DNA of 64,000 bases from Haloarcula sp. DT43. Lineage in GTDB: Archaea > Halobacteriota > Halobacteria > Halobacteriales > Haloarculaceae. A program made the translations under genes and the position numbers. The notes under the pieces were generated by a model. It had not been told where the DNA came from and searched no databases. It worked only from the letters and a program-made list of their open reading frames with translations. The stretch spans positions 868,001 to 932,000 of the forward strand of contig NZ_JAYMGZ010000001.1 of the NCBI RefSeq assembly GCF_037078405.1. The letters are read 5' to 3'. Positions 43,494 through 52,900 of this stretch are shown piece after piece. The first letter of the stretch is position 1. The number at the start of each line of letters is the position of its first letter.

Positions 43494-44666
43494 TTAGGCT
43501 CGGGCGGCGCTGGGCAGCCGGCCGTCGAGGTGCAGCGACACCATCGCCACGAGGACGACGAGCAGCGCGAGCCCCATACCCCGAAGCAGCGTCGGGAACG
43601 TGACGCCGGCATCCAACAGGCCGCCGACGACGGCACTACCGGGCGCTTGCATCACCATCATCCCCGCGCCGTAGGTGGCGTAGGCGCTCGCGCGGTGGCG
43701 GTCCGGGAGCGAGCCCAGCAGGTACGCGTCTACCGCCGGGAAGATGCTGTGGATGACGTAGCCGACGACGACGCTGAACGCGGCCAGCGACCAGAATCCG
43801 GTCAGCGACGGCAACACCAGCACGCAGCCGGTGAAGGCCGCGAGCATCGTCAGGAGGTACGGAACCGACGGGAGCCGGTCGGCGAGGCGACCGCTGACGT
43901 AGAAGGCCGGTACGCCGGCACCGAACGCGACCAACAGGAGCGTCCGACCCCGTCCGGGCGTGAGGCCGACGCTCGTGGCGTAGGTGACGTAGAAGTTGAA
44001 CAGTCCGTTCCAGACCAGGCCCGCGACGCCGATGGTGGCAACGGCGGTGGCGATGATGTGCCACTGGGCCCGTGCCGCGCCCAGCAGGTCGCTGTCCTCG
44101 CTCCCGGCGTCGGGCATCGGGGAGCGGAGTGCGACGACGGTGAAGGCGACCGTCACCACGCCCGCGGCGACGGCTATCCCCTGGAGCGCGGTCCGCCACG
44201 TGCCGACGACGAGGACGAACGAGATGAGCGCGGGCGCGCCGACGGCGGCGAGTTGGGCGGCGACGCCGTGTTGGCCGAGCGCGCGGCCGGGCCGGTCCGG
44301 AAACAGTTCGCTGACCAGCGTGTTCGCCGCGGTCAGGTAGACGCCGCTCGCGAGCCCCATGGTGAACGCGCCGACGAGCAACAGCGACGGGTCGAACGCG
44401 AGCGCGGTGAACGCCGTGCCGACCGTCAGCACGACCCCGGAGCCGAAGATGACCTTCGCCCGCGACAGCCGGGTCAGTAGGACGCCCGTGGGAAGCCGCG
44501 GGAGGGCGCTCCCGGCCCAGACCATCGTGGCGAGCAGGCCGAGCGTCGCGTCGGAGGCCCCCGTCGTCGCCCGAATCGGCTCGATGAGGGGCGCGAAGAC
44601 GACCCTGGCGATGTTGATGCAAAACACCATCCCCAGGAGCGAACCAAAGACGCGACGACGGGACAC
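43494..44666 (-). CDS. Major facilitator superfamily transporter
   Basis: The protein, about 390 residues from the GTG at 44666, has twelve membrane segments with an MFS-type loop 2-3 (GVLLTRLSRAKVIFGSG) and internal pseudo-repeat (GRLADRLPSVPYLL). Helix 5-6 region and acidic/basic loops fit a drug or metabolite permease; substrate unknown. The GTG is chosen since the longer frame adds a basic, non-membrane extension and the segment VSRRRVFGSLLGMVFCINIARVV starts the first helix. Confidence 0.85.
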   Translation of the reverse strand: MSRRRVFGSLLGMVFCINIARVVFAPLIEPIRATTGASDATLGLLATMVWAGSALPRLPTGVLLTRLSRAKVIFGSGVVLTVGTAFTALAFDPSLLLVGAFTMGLASGVYLTAANTLVSELFPDRPGRALGQHGVAAQLAAVGAPALISFVLVVGTWRTALQGIAVAAGVVTVAFTVVALRSPMPDAGSEDSDLLGAARAQWHIIATAVATIGVAGLVWNGLFNFYVTYATSVGLTPGRGRTLLLVAFGAGVPAFYVSGRLADRLPSVPYLLTMLAAFTGCVLVLPSLTGFWSLAAFSVVVGYVIHSIFPAVDAYLLGSLPDRHRASAYATYGAGMMVMQAPGSAVVGGLLDAGVTFPTLLRGMGLALLVVLVAMVSLHLDGRLPSAARA

Positions 44667-44749
44667 GACCGGCGGTAGGGTGGACCACGTCAACAACGTT
44701 CCGGAACGCCGCCACGGGGTTTTTACACGCGGGTAGCACACTGGCAGGT

Positions 44750-44920
44750 ATGGACTCAGTGAGGAAGGCCCTCCGGGCCGGCGATGTCGAGAAGGACAAC
44801 TACGGACGGCTCTCCTGTACCAACTGTGACGAGCCGCTCTCGACGGAGAACGACCCGGACGAGGTCGGGAAAGTGCGCGTCTGTCCCGAGTGTGGCAGCC
44901 AGTGGAAGGAGCTCAGCTAG
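44750..44920 (+). CDS. HVO_0758-type small zinc finger protein
   Basis: The 56-residue protein reads MDSVRKALRAGDVEKDNYG, CTNC, then KVRVCPECGSQWKELS, with two CxxC pairs (residues about 27-30 and 47-50). This is the pattern of the HVO_0758 family, which in Haloferax volcanii is a zinc finger protein linked to biofilm/swarming phenotypes. It is divergent from the MFS gene and convergent with the AKR gene at 44921, with stops adjoining. Confidence 0.8.
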   Translation: MDSVRKALRAGDVEKDNYGRLSCTNCDEPLSTENDPDEVGKVRVCPECGSQWKELS

Positions 44921-46006
44921 CTACTCGAAGACGGCGTCGAACGCGTCCGCGCCGAGTGGCTCGTACCGCCCGGCGTCGACGTTCTCTCGGGCGTGTTCGA
45001 CCGATCCCGTGCCGACCAGCGAGCAGGTCACGCCCGGCGCGCTGCGTGCGAAGTTGATGGCGCGCTGTGCGGTCGTCTCGCCCGAGAGCTTCGCCGCCAC
45101 GTCGTCGGGCAGGTCCGCGGCCAGCTTCCCCTGCATTATCGAGGCGCTGGTGAACACGTCCAGTCCGGCCTCGTGGGCGAACCACAGCGCCGACTGGGGG
45201 CCCTCCGCGCCGTCGTGGGACGCGACAGTGAACGCGTCGGCCATCGCGACGTTGAACGGGAGCTGAATCGCCCGCAGGTGGGTCGCCGCGTTGCCGACGG
45301 TCGACGCCGCTCGGCGGGCGCGCTTGACGACCGCCGGCAGGGAGAGGTAGCTGTCGTGGCCGGCGGGCACGCGGAACGCCTCCCACGTCGCGACGCCGTA
45401 GTGGCGCAGGTCGCCCGCAGCCGCCCGCTCTTCCAGGCGCTCGAACGTCGCCTCGAGCTGGTCGTACACTTCCTCGCGGGACTTCGCCTTCAGCTGCGTC
45501 TCGGGGTTGTGGACGTAGTAGAGGTCGACGGCGTCGAGCCCGAGGTTCGTCAGCGACCGGTCGAGCTGGTCGTCGATGTAGTCGGGCGCGATGCAGTGTT
45601 GCCCCGCGACGAGGTCCTCGCGGTCGACGACGCCGGTGTCGAGGTACTCCGACCGGACGAACGCGCCGGGGTCGTCCGGCCGCTCCCCGTCGAAGGGGAC
45701 GAACCCGCCCTTCGTCGCGACGGCGACGGCCTCGCGGTCCACGTCGGCGTCCGCGACGGCCTCACCGACGACGCGCTCGGAGCGCTGGTGGCGGTAGTTT
45801 ATCGCCGTGTCGACGACGTTGACGCCGGATTCCAGCGCCGTCACGATGGCGTCGCGGTAGCTCGCGTCCCGCTCGTCGGTCGGGTCGCCCAGATACGTGC
45901 CGACGCCGATGCTGGAGACGACGCCGTCGCCGAACCGCCGGTAGAACGTGCGCGCGAACTCGTCGTGGTCGTCCCGGTACGCCCAGGTCGCCTCCCGTGT
46001 GGCCAT
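44921..46006 (-). CDS. Aldo/keto reductase
   Basis: The 361-residue TIM barrel shows the AKR tetrad in VVDTAINYRHQRSERVVGEA (Asp, Tyr), VATKGGFVP (Lys) and LYYVHNPE (His), and ends VGTGSVEHARENVDAG, an NAD(P)H-binding-type strand. It differs strongly from the AKR at 10011. Substrate unknown. Ends adjacent to the stop of the small zinc finger gene. Confidence 0.88.
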   Translation of the reverse strand: MATREATWAYRDDHDEFARTFYRRFGDGVVSSIGVGTYLGDPTDERDASYRDAIVTALESGVNVVDTAINYRHQRSERVVGEAVADADVDREAVAVATKGGFVPFDGERPDDPGAFVRSEYLDTGVVDREDLVAGQHCIAPDYIDDQLDRSLTNLGLDAVDLYYVHNPETQLKAKSREEVYDQLEATFERLEERAAAGDLRHYGVATWEAFRVPAGHDSYLSLPAVVKRARRAASTVGNAATHLRAIQLPFNVAMADAFTVASHDGAEGPQSALWFAHEAGLDVFTSASIMQGKLAADLPDDVAAKLSGETTAQRAINFARSAPGVTCSLVGTGSVEHARENVDAGRYEPLGADAFDAVFE

Positions 46007-46048
46007 ACCGGCCGTTGGATGGGCAGCGACAAAAGGACGGAGATTTCC

Positions 46049-47233
46049 CTACAGTTCGCCGCTCATCGCGGCGAACACCCGCTCGCGGAAGTCCTCGCGG
46101 GAGAGGCCGTCGCTCGGGCCGAGACCGGCCATGTGCTCGACCGGGACCTTGCCGCCGCCCATCCGGGCGTGGCCGCCGCCCTCGGCCATCGGGATGTCGT
46201 CGACGACGGCCTCTATCGCCCGGCCGATGTGGACGCGGTCGTCACGCGAGCGCCCGGCGATGCGCATGGTCCCCTCCTTCTCGCCGACGACGACGACCGC
46301 CGAGACGCCTTCGAGCGTCTCCAGTTCGTCCGCGGCCTGCGGGATGGCGTCCGTGTTCGACACCTCGCCCACGTCGCTGAACGCGTAGGGGGCTCGCACT
46401 TCCCTGCGTCCGATGGCCCGCGATTTCACGTCGAGGACTTCGGCGTCGACCTGGGGGTTCGCGATGCGGTTGAGCAGGTCGCTGTCCATCCCCTCGTAGA
46501 GGAACGCGGCCGCCGCGAAGTCCTCGGACTGACAGCCGTTCGTCAGGGACCGGGTGTCCGACTGGATACCGTACATGAGCCCCGTCGCGAGCGCGCAGGG
46601 GACGGTCTCCGCCGGTGCCGCGTCGATGTCGATACTCCCGGTCCCCTGTGTGTCGCTGAACTCGAACTCCAACTGATTGAAGTAGCTCGCGAAGATGGTC
46701 GCACAGGCCCCGTACTCCGAGCGGACGTCGGTGAACCCCTCACCGGTGCCGTCGCCGGGGTGGTGGTCGACGACCGCGACCGGCTCGATGTCCCCGGCAC
46801 CGGGGAAGCCACGCGCCGTGTTGTGGTCGACGAGGACGACCGCCTCCGCGTCGATGTCCTCGGCGGTTTCGACGTGGTCGAAATCCAGGTCCAGAACCGT
46901 CTGAAAGGCCCGGTTCTCCGGTCGGCGTATCTCACCGGAGTACAGCAGCGACGCCGACGTGTCCGTGCCGGCGACGAGCTGGTTGACCGCCAGCGCGGAG
47001 GCCATCGCGTCCGGGTCCGGGTTCGGGTGCATCAACACCCCGATGCGGTCGTAGTCCGTGAGTACCCGCCGCAGCCGCTCTCCGGGCGTCCGGCTGAGAT
47101 ACCGCCACAGCCAGACGCCGGCACCGAGGAGGGCGAGAAGCGCTAGGGCGACACCAGCGACGAACAGGGGGTTCTCGCTAGCGTACGCCGCGGCGGCGTC
47201 GACCTGCAGCCCGCCGGCGGCAACGCGTGTCAT
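46049..47233 (-). CDS. DHH-family phosphoesterase with N-terminal membrane helix
   Basis: The 394-residue protein has an N-terminal membrane helix (about 24-44: LFVAGVALALLALLGAGVWLW). A DHH domain follows (MHPNPDPDAMASALAV, VVLVDHNTARG, VAVVDHHPGDG), and near the C-terminus a DHHA1 domain (GGHARMGGGKVP, about residues 352-363). DHH/DHHA1 enzymes hydrolyse cyclic di-nucleotides, nanoRNA or pyrophosphate with Mn2+. The membrane anchor and mid-protein domain arrangement recall GdpP/NrnA-like enzymes, but no GGDEF or PAS domain is present. Confidence 0.85.
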   Translation of the reverse strand: MTRVAAGGLQVDAAAAYASENPLFVAGVALALLALLGAGVWLWRYLSRTPGERLRRVLTDYDRIGVLMHPNPDPDAMASALAVNQLVAGTDTSASLLYSGEIRRPENRAFQTVLDLDFDHVETAEDIDAEAVVLVDHNTARGFPGAGDIEPVAVVDHHPGDGTGEGFTDVRSEYGACATIFASYFNQLEFEFSDTQGTGSIDIDAAPAETVPCALATGLMYGIQSDTRSLTNGCQSEDFAAAAFLYEGMDSDLLNRIANPQVDAEVLDVKSRAIGRREVRAPYAFSDVGEVSNTDAIPQAADELETLEGVSAVVVVGEKEGTMRIAGRSRDDRVHIGRAIEAVVDDIPMAEGGGHARMGGGKVPVEHMAGLGPSDGLSREDFRERVFAAMSGEL

Positions 47234-47281
47234 ACCACGCTGTTCGCCAGCCTATCAGTAATAAAGTTCGCCCCGAAAGCG

Positions 47282-48172
47282 TCAGTTTTGCCGGTATTCG
47301 CGGACGGCGTCGCGGTACCCCTCCCGGAACGTCGGGTACTCGAACTCGTAGCCCAGTTGGCGGAGTCGGTCATTGGAACACCGCTTGCTCGTCTGGATGC
47401 GGCGCGTCGCCGTCTCGGAGAGGTCGTCGTCGGCGAGCCGTTCCGCCGTCGTCTGTTTCGGCGGGAACGGGACCTCGCACTGCTCGGCCAGCCAGTCGGC
47501 GAAGGCCCACTTCTCGACGGGCTCGTCGTCGACGACCAGCACGACTTCCTCGCGGTGATTCTCGGTCAGCAGGAACCGGACCGCACCGGCCGCATCGGCC
47601 CGGTGGACCATGTTCAGGTAGCCGGCGGTCACCGGTCCCTCCAGGTACCGCTCCAGCCGATACCGGTCCGGGCCGTACAGGCCGGCGAACCGCGCGACCG
47701 AGCCGTGGCCGCCGTACTCCGTCGGCCGCTCGCGGGCGACCCGTTCCGCCTCGGCCAGCACTTCGGTCTTCTCGGTCTGTGGGTCAAGCGGTGTCTCCTC
47801 GTCGACCCACGCGCCGTCGTGGTCGCCGTAGACGCCGGTGCTCGAGGTGTACACCAGCCGCTCCGGCGGGTCGGCCCGCGACCAGAAGTGGTCGATGGCC
47901 GTCCGGAGCCCTTCGACGTACACCTCGCGGGCGGCCGTGGCCCCTCTACCACCGGAACTCGCGGCGAAGACGAGCCAGTCGGCGTCCGGTACCGCCGCCA
48001 GCGACTCGGCGTCGGTCACGTCGGCCCGGACCGCCTCGAAGCCGGCGTCCTCGATAGCCGCGAGACCGTCCTCCGACCGGCGAACGCCCACGACCTCGTA
48101 GCCCTCCTGCAACTGCCGGCCGAGTTCGAGGCCGACGTAGCCACAGCCCAGGATGGCGACGCGGTCCGTCAC
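47282..48172 (-). CDS. SDR-type NAD(P)-dependent epimerase-like protein
   Basis: The 296-residue Rossmann protein has GCGYVGLELGRQL (near residues 9-21), LVFAASSGG, LVYTSSTGVYGDHDGAWVDEETPLDP (active-site Ser/Thr; the usual YxxxK is less clear) and RFAGLYGPDR. It resembles the YeeZ/atypical SDR group. Substrate unknown. Its start overlaps the stop of the upstream DUF5791-type gene by 4 bases. Confidence 0.82.
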   Translation of the reverse strand: MTDRVAILGCGYVGLELGRQLQEGYEVVGVRRSEDGLAAIEDAGFEAVRADVTDAESLAAVPDADWLVFAASSGGRGATAAREVYVEGLRTAIDHFWSRADPPERLVYTSSTGVYGDHDGAWVDEETPLDPQTEKTEVLAEAERVARERPTEYGGHGSVARFAGLYGPDRYRLERYLEGPVTAGYLNMVHRADAAGAVRFLLTENHREEVVLVVDDEPVEKWAFADWLAEQCEVPFPPKQTTAERLADDDLSETATRRIQTSKRCSNDRLRQLGYEFEYPTFREGYRDAVREYRQN

Positions 48173-48597
48173 CGCTTTTCACCCTCGATGTGGCTGTGCA
48201 GGAGGGCGTACTCCGACAGCGTCACGGGGTAGCGGCCCTCGATTTTCTGCTGGATTTCTTTCGGCTCCAGTTCGTCGTCGATGCCGGAAGCCAGCGACTC
48301 CACGTCCATCACGGCCGTCGTCATCCCCATCAGTAGGATGTCCTGGGCCTCGGCCTGCAACGCGTCGGCGTCCGGCCGGTCCGGGCCGGCCGAGAGGACC
48401 GCGACCGCTTCGTCGAGCGTCCGGTCCGCGATGTCCCCGCTGGCGAACGCCTCGACCGTCGCCCGGTCGAGTCCCGTCGCGTCGGCGACGCCATCGACGC
48501 CGACTGTCTCGACTGTCTCGGCCAGTACGGTGCCGTAGGCCGCCAGTAACTCTTCGGGTGCCTGCTCGCCCGCGTCCGGAAACTCGCCTCGAAGCAT
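48169..48597 (-). CDS. DUF5791-type haloarchaeal protein
   Basis: The 142-residue protein is helical and acidic: FPDAGEQAPEELLAAYGTVLAETVETVGVDGVADATGL, VEAFASGDIADRTLDEAVAVLS, ILLMGMTTAVMDVESLAS and LEPKEIQQKIEGRYPVTLSEYALLHSHIEGE. I associate it with the haloarchaeal DUF5791. It probably has an HTH-like segment (VADATGLDRATVEAFASGDI). It is coupled by overlap to the SDR gene at 47282, which suggests that they work together. Confidence 0.75.
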   Translation of the reverse strand: MLRGEFPDAGEQAPEELLAAYGTVLAETVETVGVDGVADATGLDRATVEAFASGDIADRTLDEAVAVLSAGPDRPDADALQAEAQDILLMGMTTAVMDVESLASGIDDELEPKEIQQKIEGRYPVTLSEYALLHSHIEGEKR

Positions 48598-48645
48598 GGC
48601 CGTCGGTACGGTCCCGGGGTATTTTACTTCGGTTATGCGGTCCGC

Positions 48646-51639
48646 TCAGGGGCCCGCGTCCGGCCACCCGCTTGACTCCTCCACGGCGGTACCGCCCTTG
48701 TCGCCGACCCCGCGCGGTTTGGGCGGGACCACGACGACGACGCCTGTCTCCGCCCTGAACGAGACGCGGTCGGCGGTGCCCAGTCGCTCGGCCGCCCCGT
48801 CGCCGTCGACGTCGAGCGTGACGTTGTGTCCGTCGCGTGCGTATGTCGTCCGCGCCCCGGGCGCGCTCGGCCGGCCGTGGCTCGTGGAGACGGCGAACCT
48901 GGCGTACTCGCCCTCGACGGTCACCCACCAGACGTTTGCCGTCGCGTACCAGGGTGCGACCGGCGGTGCCAGCGGCAGTCCCGCCGGCAGCGTGTCCGTC
49001 CCGAGTCGGCGCTTGGCGACCTGCCGAGCCCTCTGCTCGCCGGCTGATGCCAGGGTACGGCGCAGTTCGGCTTCGGCGACCGACCGAACCGCGGCTGCCG
49101 TCCCGTTCGTCGATTCGAGCGTCGGGTTCGTCGCCGGCGTCTCGACGGAAAGGAGCCTCAATCGGAGCCGATCGCGTTCGACCCGCGTGAGGTTCAGCCG
49201 GTCTCCGGCGATTCGGGCGACCCGGTTCTGAGCGGAGCCGTTGGTAAGCGCCAGCGCACGGGCCGCCGACGTGTCCCAGCGGGCCATCGCCTCGGCGACG
49301 ACGGCCTCGCTCTCCCCTCTCCCCGCGTCGGTGTGTTGGGCGACGGCCAGCCGGAGCGTCGTGGTCATCTCCTCGTTGGCTGTCTCGACGTCCCGCTGGA
49401 GAGCGTCGCGTTCCGCTGCGAGCGTGGCGTTCGACTCGTTCCCGAGTGTTTCGTTCGCGGCCGCGAGCGTGCTCGCCGCCGTCGCGAGGCGCACTCTGTT
49501 GCCGGACTCGGCCACACCGCCGACGACGGCGTCGGCGGCGTCGCCGTAGGGGACCGTGAACACGTTCACGTTCCGCGCGACCAGCGGGTGCTCGCGCCCG
49601 TCGAGGGCGCGATACCGGTCCTCGTCCAGTGCGGCGAGCGTCAGGTACGGCGCTGCCGTATCGACCCGTGTTCTGACCGGCCCGGCCGGGCCGACCGGGA
49701 CCGGGCGAGAGCGCGGGACGGGCGTTTCACGGGCCGTCAATCCGCGGCGGAGAGCACGCAGCGACCCGTTAGTGCGCGCCGATAGCTGCGTGTCGACCCG
49801 TTCCCGGCTCCTGTTCCGCGCCGCCGCTTGTGCGTCTAACTCCGCCAGCACCGCGTTCAGATAGGTCAGCCGGGCCGCGACGCGTGCCTTCCGGGCCGCA
49901 CTGTCGTAGGTGTCCGGCACGTCCGCGAGGGCGGCGCGGCGCTGCCTGACTCGGTCCCGGAGTTCCCGCGGCGGATTCACGTCGAAGGTCCCGACGCGCC
50001 CCCGTTCGACGGTGACCGTCGTGTTCCGGACCGCCGCTCGGAGTGCCATCAGGTCCCGGTACACCCAGTCGTGCAGTTCCGGCGGCCGGTCGGCCGTCAC
50101 CGTCGTCTCCGTCCGGCCCAGAGTGTCCTCGACGACTCGCTCGGCGACCCCGTTTCGGCCGCCGGCGTCGCGGACGAGCCGGTCGATAGCTTTCGGTTCC
50201 ACGTCGGCGAGATTCGGTCCGTCGACCGGGCTCGCGTCGGCCTCGTGGGCGGTCCGTACGGTCAGGTTCGGCGCGGGGGAGCGCCCGTGGTGACGGCCGA
50301 CGACGGCGACCGACACGCGATGCCGCGACGTACTGGCGGCAGTGGTGCGCCGACGTAGCGACCCGTTCTGCCAGACGGCGGTTCGCGTGTACCGTCGCTC
50401 GACGGTCCGGCCGAACGTCTCGAAGGCGTGCCAGCCGTCCGGCGTCGTAACGTGGCCGCTGGCGTTCCCGACCGCCTCCGCCGAGTACGTCGTCCGCTCG
50501 TCGACCAGTGTCCAATCGGAACCCGGGGACGGCGGCGTCCCCGGCGGTCCGCCGCCGACGCGGCGTTCGTCGACCTCCAGCGCGACTTCGACGGTGTAGG
50601 CGTCCCTGAGCGTCGCGTTGAGCGCCGACGGCCCGGCGACTGTCCGGAAGGCCGTGTCGGCCGTCTCGTTGACGCCGACGACCATCGCGTCCGCCGGGTC
50701 GGGACTGACCGTGGACTTCGGAGCCGGCAGCCGGTCGCTGGCCGGTCTGTACTCGGCTCGGTCGAGCACTGCGCTGGAGTAGGCCGTCCCCCGGCTCCCG
50801 CGAATCAGGTCCTCGATTCCCGTCACCGCCGTCGCCTCCGTCACGGCGCGGCGACCGGCGGGGTCGCTCCGGCCGAAGGTCGACCGCTGGACGCCCAGCA
50901 GCGCGCCGTTCGTCGCCAGCGAGACGTGTCGATTCGCGACGACGTTTTCGATACCCGCGCCGCCGTATTGGGCGTATCCCCGCGCCCACGCTATCGGATA
51001 CAGTCGGGCCGTCAACCGCTGGCTCAGTCCCGGTTCGCCGAGGCCGTTGTTCAGCCGCGCCCGGTAGGTCGACACCCGGTCGTGGAGCATGAGCGCCTGC
51101 GTCGGGACGACGACGGTCGGGGAGAGACGCCGCGTCGAAACCACCTCGCCGTTCCGCCGGACCGTGAGCGCGATATCCTCGACTGTCGCCCGCATCGCGG
51201 TCCCGTTCGGCCCGGCGCGCTCGACCGAGACGCGGCGTTTCGCCGCTCTGAGGTCGGTCGCGTTCGTGACCGCCGGGAGCCTCGCGGTTACGGTCACGTC
51301 CCCGCTCCGGGTAGACACCGCCCGCAGCCGGTCCGCGACCCGGAGATAGGCGCGGACCCTGAGCGAGTCACGGAACGCCGTCGAGTCGTTCAGGACCCGT
51401 CCCGTCGACGTATCGGCCGGCGTGACGACCGGATTCGCCGCCGCCCGCCGACCAGCCGTCGAGACCCCGTCACGAACAGCGACCTGCGTCTCCGCCGTCG
51501 CCCGGTCCAGGGCCCGCTCGACACTCGTCGCGCCCGGTGCCGGGTCGTCAACGAACGTCGGGGCCAGCGTGAGACTGCTCACCAGCAGGAGGACGCCGAG
51601 CAGTGCGAATGGGACCCGGCCGCGGGTGTCGCCTCTCAC
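48646..51639 (-). CDS. Very large pilus-operon surface protein (DUF7286-like)
   Basis: A 997-residue protein with one N-terminal membrane segment (PFALLGVLLLVSSLTLA) and a long extracytoplasmic body of repeating beta/alpha segments rich in Arg, Thr and Ala, with paired helices near the C-terminus. It is the last gene of the type IV pilus/Tad-like operon. The GTG at 51639 is chosen because it overlaps the preceding stop (GTGA), the coupling seen throughout this operon; a GTG at 51648 is the alternative. I associate such proteins with DUF7286. It probably forms the distal or adhesive part of the filament apparatus; that is inferred. Confidence 0.7.
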   Translation of the reverse strand: MRGDTRGRVPFALLGVLLLVSSLTLAPTFVDDPAPGATSVERALDRATAETQVAVRDGVSTAGRRAAANPVVTPADTSTGRVLNDSTAFRDSLRVRAYLRVADRLRAVSTRSGDVTVTARLPAVTNATDLRAAKRRVSVERAGPNGTAMRATVEDIALTVRRNGEVVSTRRLSPTVVVPTQALMLHDRVSTYRARLNNGLGEPGLSQRLTARLYPIAWARGYAQYGGAGIENVVANRHVSLATNGALLGVQRSTFGRSDPAGRRAVTEATAVTGIEDLIRGSRGTAYSSAVLDRAEYRPASDRLPAPKSTVSPDPADAMVVGVNETADTAFRTVAGPSALNATLRDAYTVEVALEVDERRVGGGPPGTPPSPGSDWTLVDERTTYSAEAVGNASGHVTTPDGWHAFETFGRTVERRYTRTAVWQNGSLRRRTTAASTSRHRVSVAVVGRHHGRSPAPNLTVRTAHEADASPVDGPNLADVEPKAIDRLVRDAGGRNGVAERVVEDTLGRTETTVTADRPPELHDWVYRDLMALRAAVRNTTVTVERGRVGTFDVNPPRELRDRVRQRRAALADVPDTYDSAARKARVAARLTYLNAVLAELDAQAAARNRSRERVDTQLSARTNGSLRALRRGLTARETPVPRSRPVPVGPAGPVRTRVDTAAPYLTLAALDEDRYRALDGREHPLVARNVNVFTVPYGDAADAVVGGVAESGNRVRLATAASTLAAANETLGNESNATLAAERDALQRDVETANEEMTTTLRLAVAQHTDAGRGESEAVVAEAMARWDTSAARALALTNGSAQNRVARIAGDRLNLTRVERDRLRLRLLSVETPATNPTLESTNGTAAAVRSVAEAELRRTLASAGEQRARQVAKRRLGTDTLPAGLPLAPPVAPWYATANVWWVTVEGEYARFAVSTSHGRPSAPGARTTYARDGHNVTLDVDGDGAAERLGTADRVSFRAETGVVVVVPPKPRGVGDKGGTAVEESSGWPDAGP

Positions 51640-52508
51640 GGCGACCACGTCCTGACGGTCACGCGGACACGGCTCGTCCGGACGGCACGGGCGGCGTCGT
51701 CGGGCGAGTCGTACCGCGACCGCATGTCGGTCCGAAGCGTCGCCGCCAGCGCCGCGGTCAGGTGACGGTTCAGTTCGGTCGTCGAATCGCGCTCGACGGC
51801 GACGGTGGTCCCGGTCAGTTCGGCCATCCGCTCGTACCGCGCCCGCATCAGCACGTCTGCCGGGTACCCACCACGGAGCGCGTACCGGGACTGCGCCGGC
51901 GGGAACAGCCCGTCGACGACACTCCGGGCCACGACCGCCGCCACACCCTCGTAGCCGCTCGTCCTCGCTGCGTCGCGTGCCGGCTCCGAGACGTTCTCCA
52001 TCCCGCTGGGGACAGTCACCGTCGCTGCCCGCACGTCCACGGTCTCGGGCGGTCGGTCGCCGACGTGGTACGCGCTGCCGACCGGCGCACCGGGATACGG
52101 CGACCAGGTGACGCGGACGGCCGTTCTGTGCCCGCGGCTGTGGAGTCTGTCACGCGTCGTCGCCCCGACGCGTGACTCGAAGTTCTTGCCGGCGTTCGAC
52201 AGCCGCTCGCCGTCGACGGTGACGCCGCTCATCGCCGCCTCCCCGAGCAGTTCCGCGACGGTCCCGTGACTCGTTCGCCGTCGCCGCGTGGCGCTGTCTG
52301 GCGGTTCGTGTCCCTCGAACGGCGGGACGACGAGGTCGTACTCGACGCTCGCGGTGCTCGTCGCCAGTGTCGCCGCCTGGGCCGCGGCGGGGTTCGCGGT
52401 CGCCGTCGACGCCTGGCTTCCGACGCCGCCGACGATGGCTCCCGCGGCTGCACCGACGAGCAGGAGAAACACCGTCACGTCGGCGACGGCGCTCACCGCC
52501 CGGGTCAT
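51636..52508 (-). CDS. Pilus-operon membrane-anchored subunit (DUF7284-like)
   Basis: The 290-residue protein begins MTRAVSAVADVTVFLLLVGAAAGAIVGGVGSQASTA, with a pilin-like charged start and a single hydrophobic helix, then an exported domain with ALRGGYPADVLMRARYERMAELTG. The charged residues before the helix resemble class III (archaeal prepilin peptidase) signals. It overlaps the upstream gene by 4 bases (ATGA) and the downstream one by 4 (GTGA). Likely a minor pilin or assembly subunit. Confidence 0.65.
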   Translation of the reverse strand: MTRAVSAVADVTVFLLLVGAAAGAIVGGVGSQASTATANPAAAQAATLATSTASVEYDLVVPPFEGHEPPDSATRRRRTSHGTVAELLGEAAMSGVTVDGERLSNAGKNFESRVGATTRDRLHSRGHRTAVRVTWSPYPGAPVGSAYHVGDRPPETVDVRAATVTVPSGMENVSEPARDAARTSGYEGVAAVVARSVVDGLFPPAQSRYALRGGYPADVLMRARYERMAELTGTTVAVERDSTTELNRHLTAALAATLRTDMRSRYDSPDDAARAVRTSRVRVTVRTWSP

Positions 52509-52900
52509 CGCCACACCCGTACAGTGAGCGTTCCGCGACGGACCGCCCCCGGACCGACCCGCACGCTCACTGTCCTCGTTTCGGTGTCGGCCCCGCTGGG
52601 CGGCTCTCGGCCGACTGCCCACCGGTCACCAGTCGTCGCTGTGATGGTCGCGTTCCCGCGGTAGCGAGCCGGGACTGCACCGAGAGCGTCGCCGAGCCTC
52701 GCGGGCTGCACGACGCCCGCCGTCGAGAGCCGCCCCTCGACCGCGTCGGCAGTCGGTGTAGCGACGTTTCGGTCGTCGTCCAGCGTCCCGAACGCGTCGT
52801 CGATGACGCCGGCGTACAGTGCCAGGCCGAGCCCGACGGCGAAGACGGCGACGAGCGCGGCGACTGGCTCTGTCGTTGCCCTAGCCGACGATAGTGACAT
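52505..52900 (-). CDS. Pilin-like subunit (DUF7285-like)
   Basis: The 131-residue protein starts MSLSSARATTEPVAALVAVFAVGLGLALYAGVID, with a short basic-polar head and one membrane helix, as in minor pilins. The remainder (about 40-131) is a small strand-rich exported domain (TITATTGDRWAV, RTVSVRVGPGAVRRGTLTVRVW). It overlaps the neighbours on both sides. A minor pilin role is inferred from the operon. Confidence 0.65.
   Translation of the reverse strand: MSLSSARATTEPVAALVAVFAVGLGLALYAGVIDDAFGTLDDDRNVATPTADAVEGRLSTAGVVQPARLGDALGAVPARYRGNATITATTGDRWAVGREPPSGADTETRTVSVRVGPGAVRRGTLTVRVWR

Noticed and set aside
44993-47146. A 717-codon open frame on the plus strand
   Set aside because: It is antisense to the AKR and DHH genes, whose motifs are clear. 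High GC makes long antisense frames common here.
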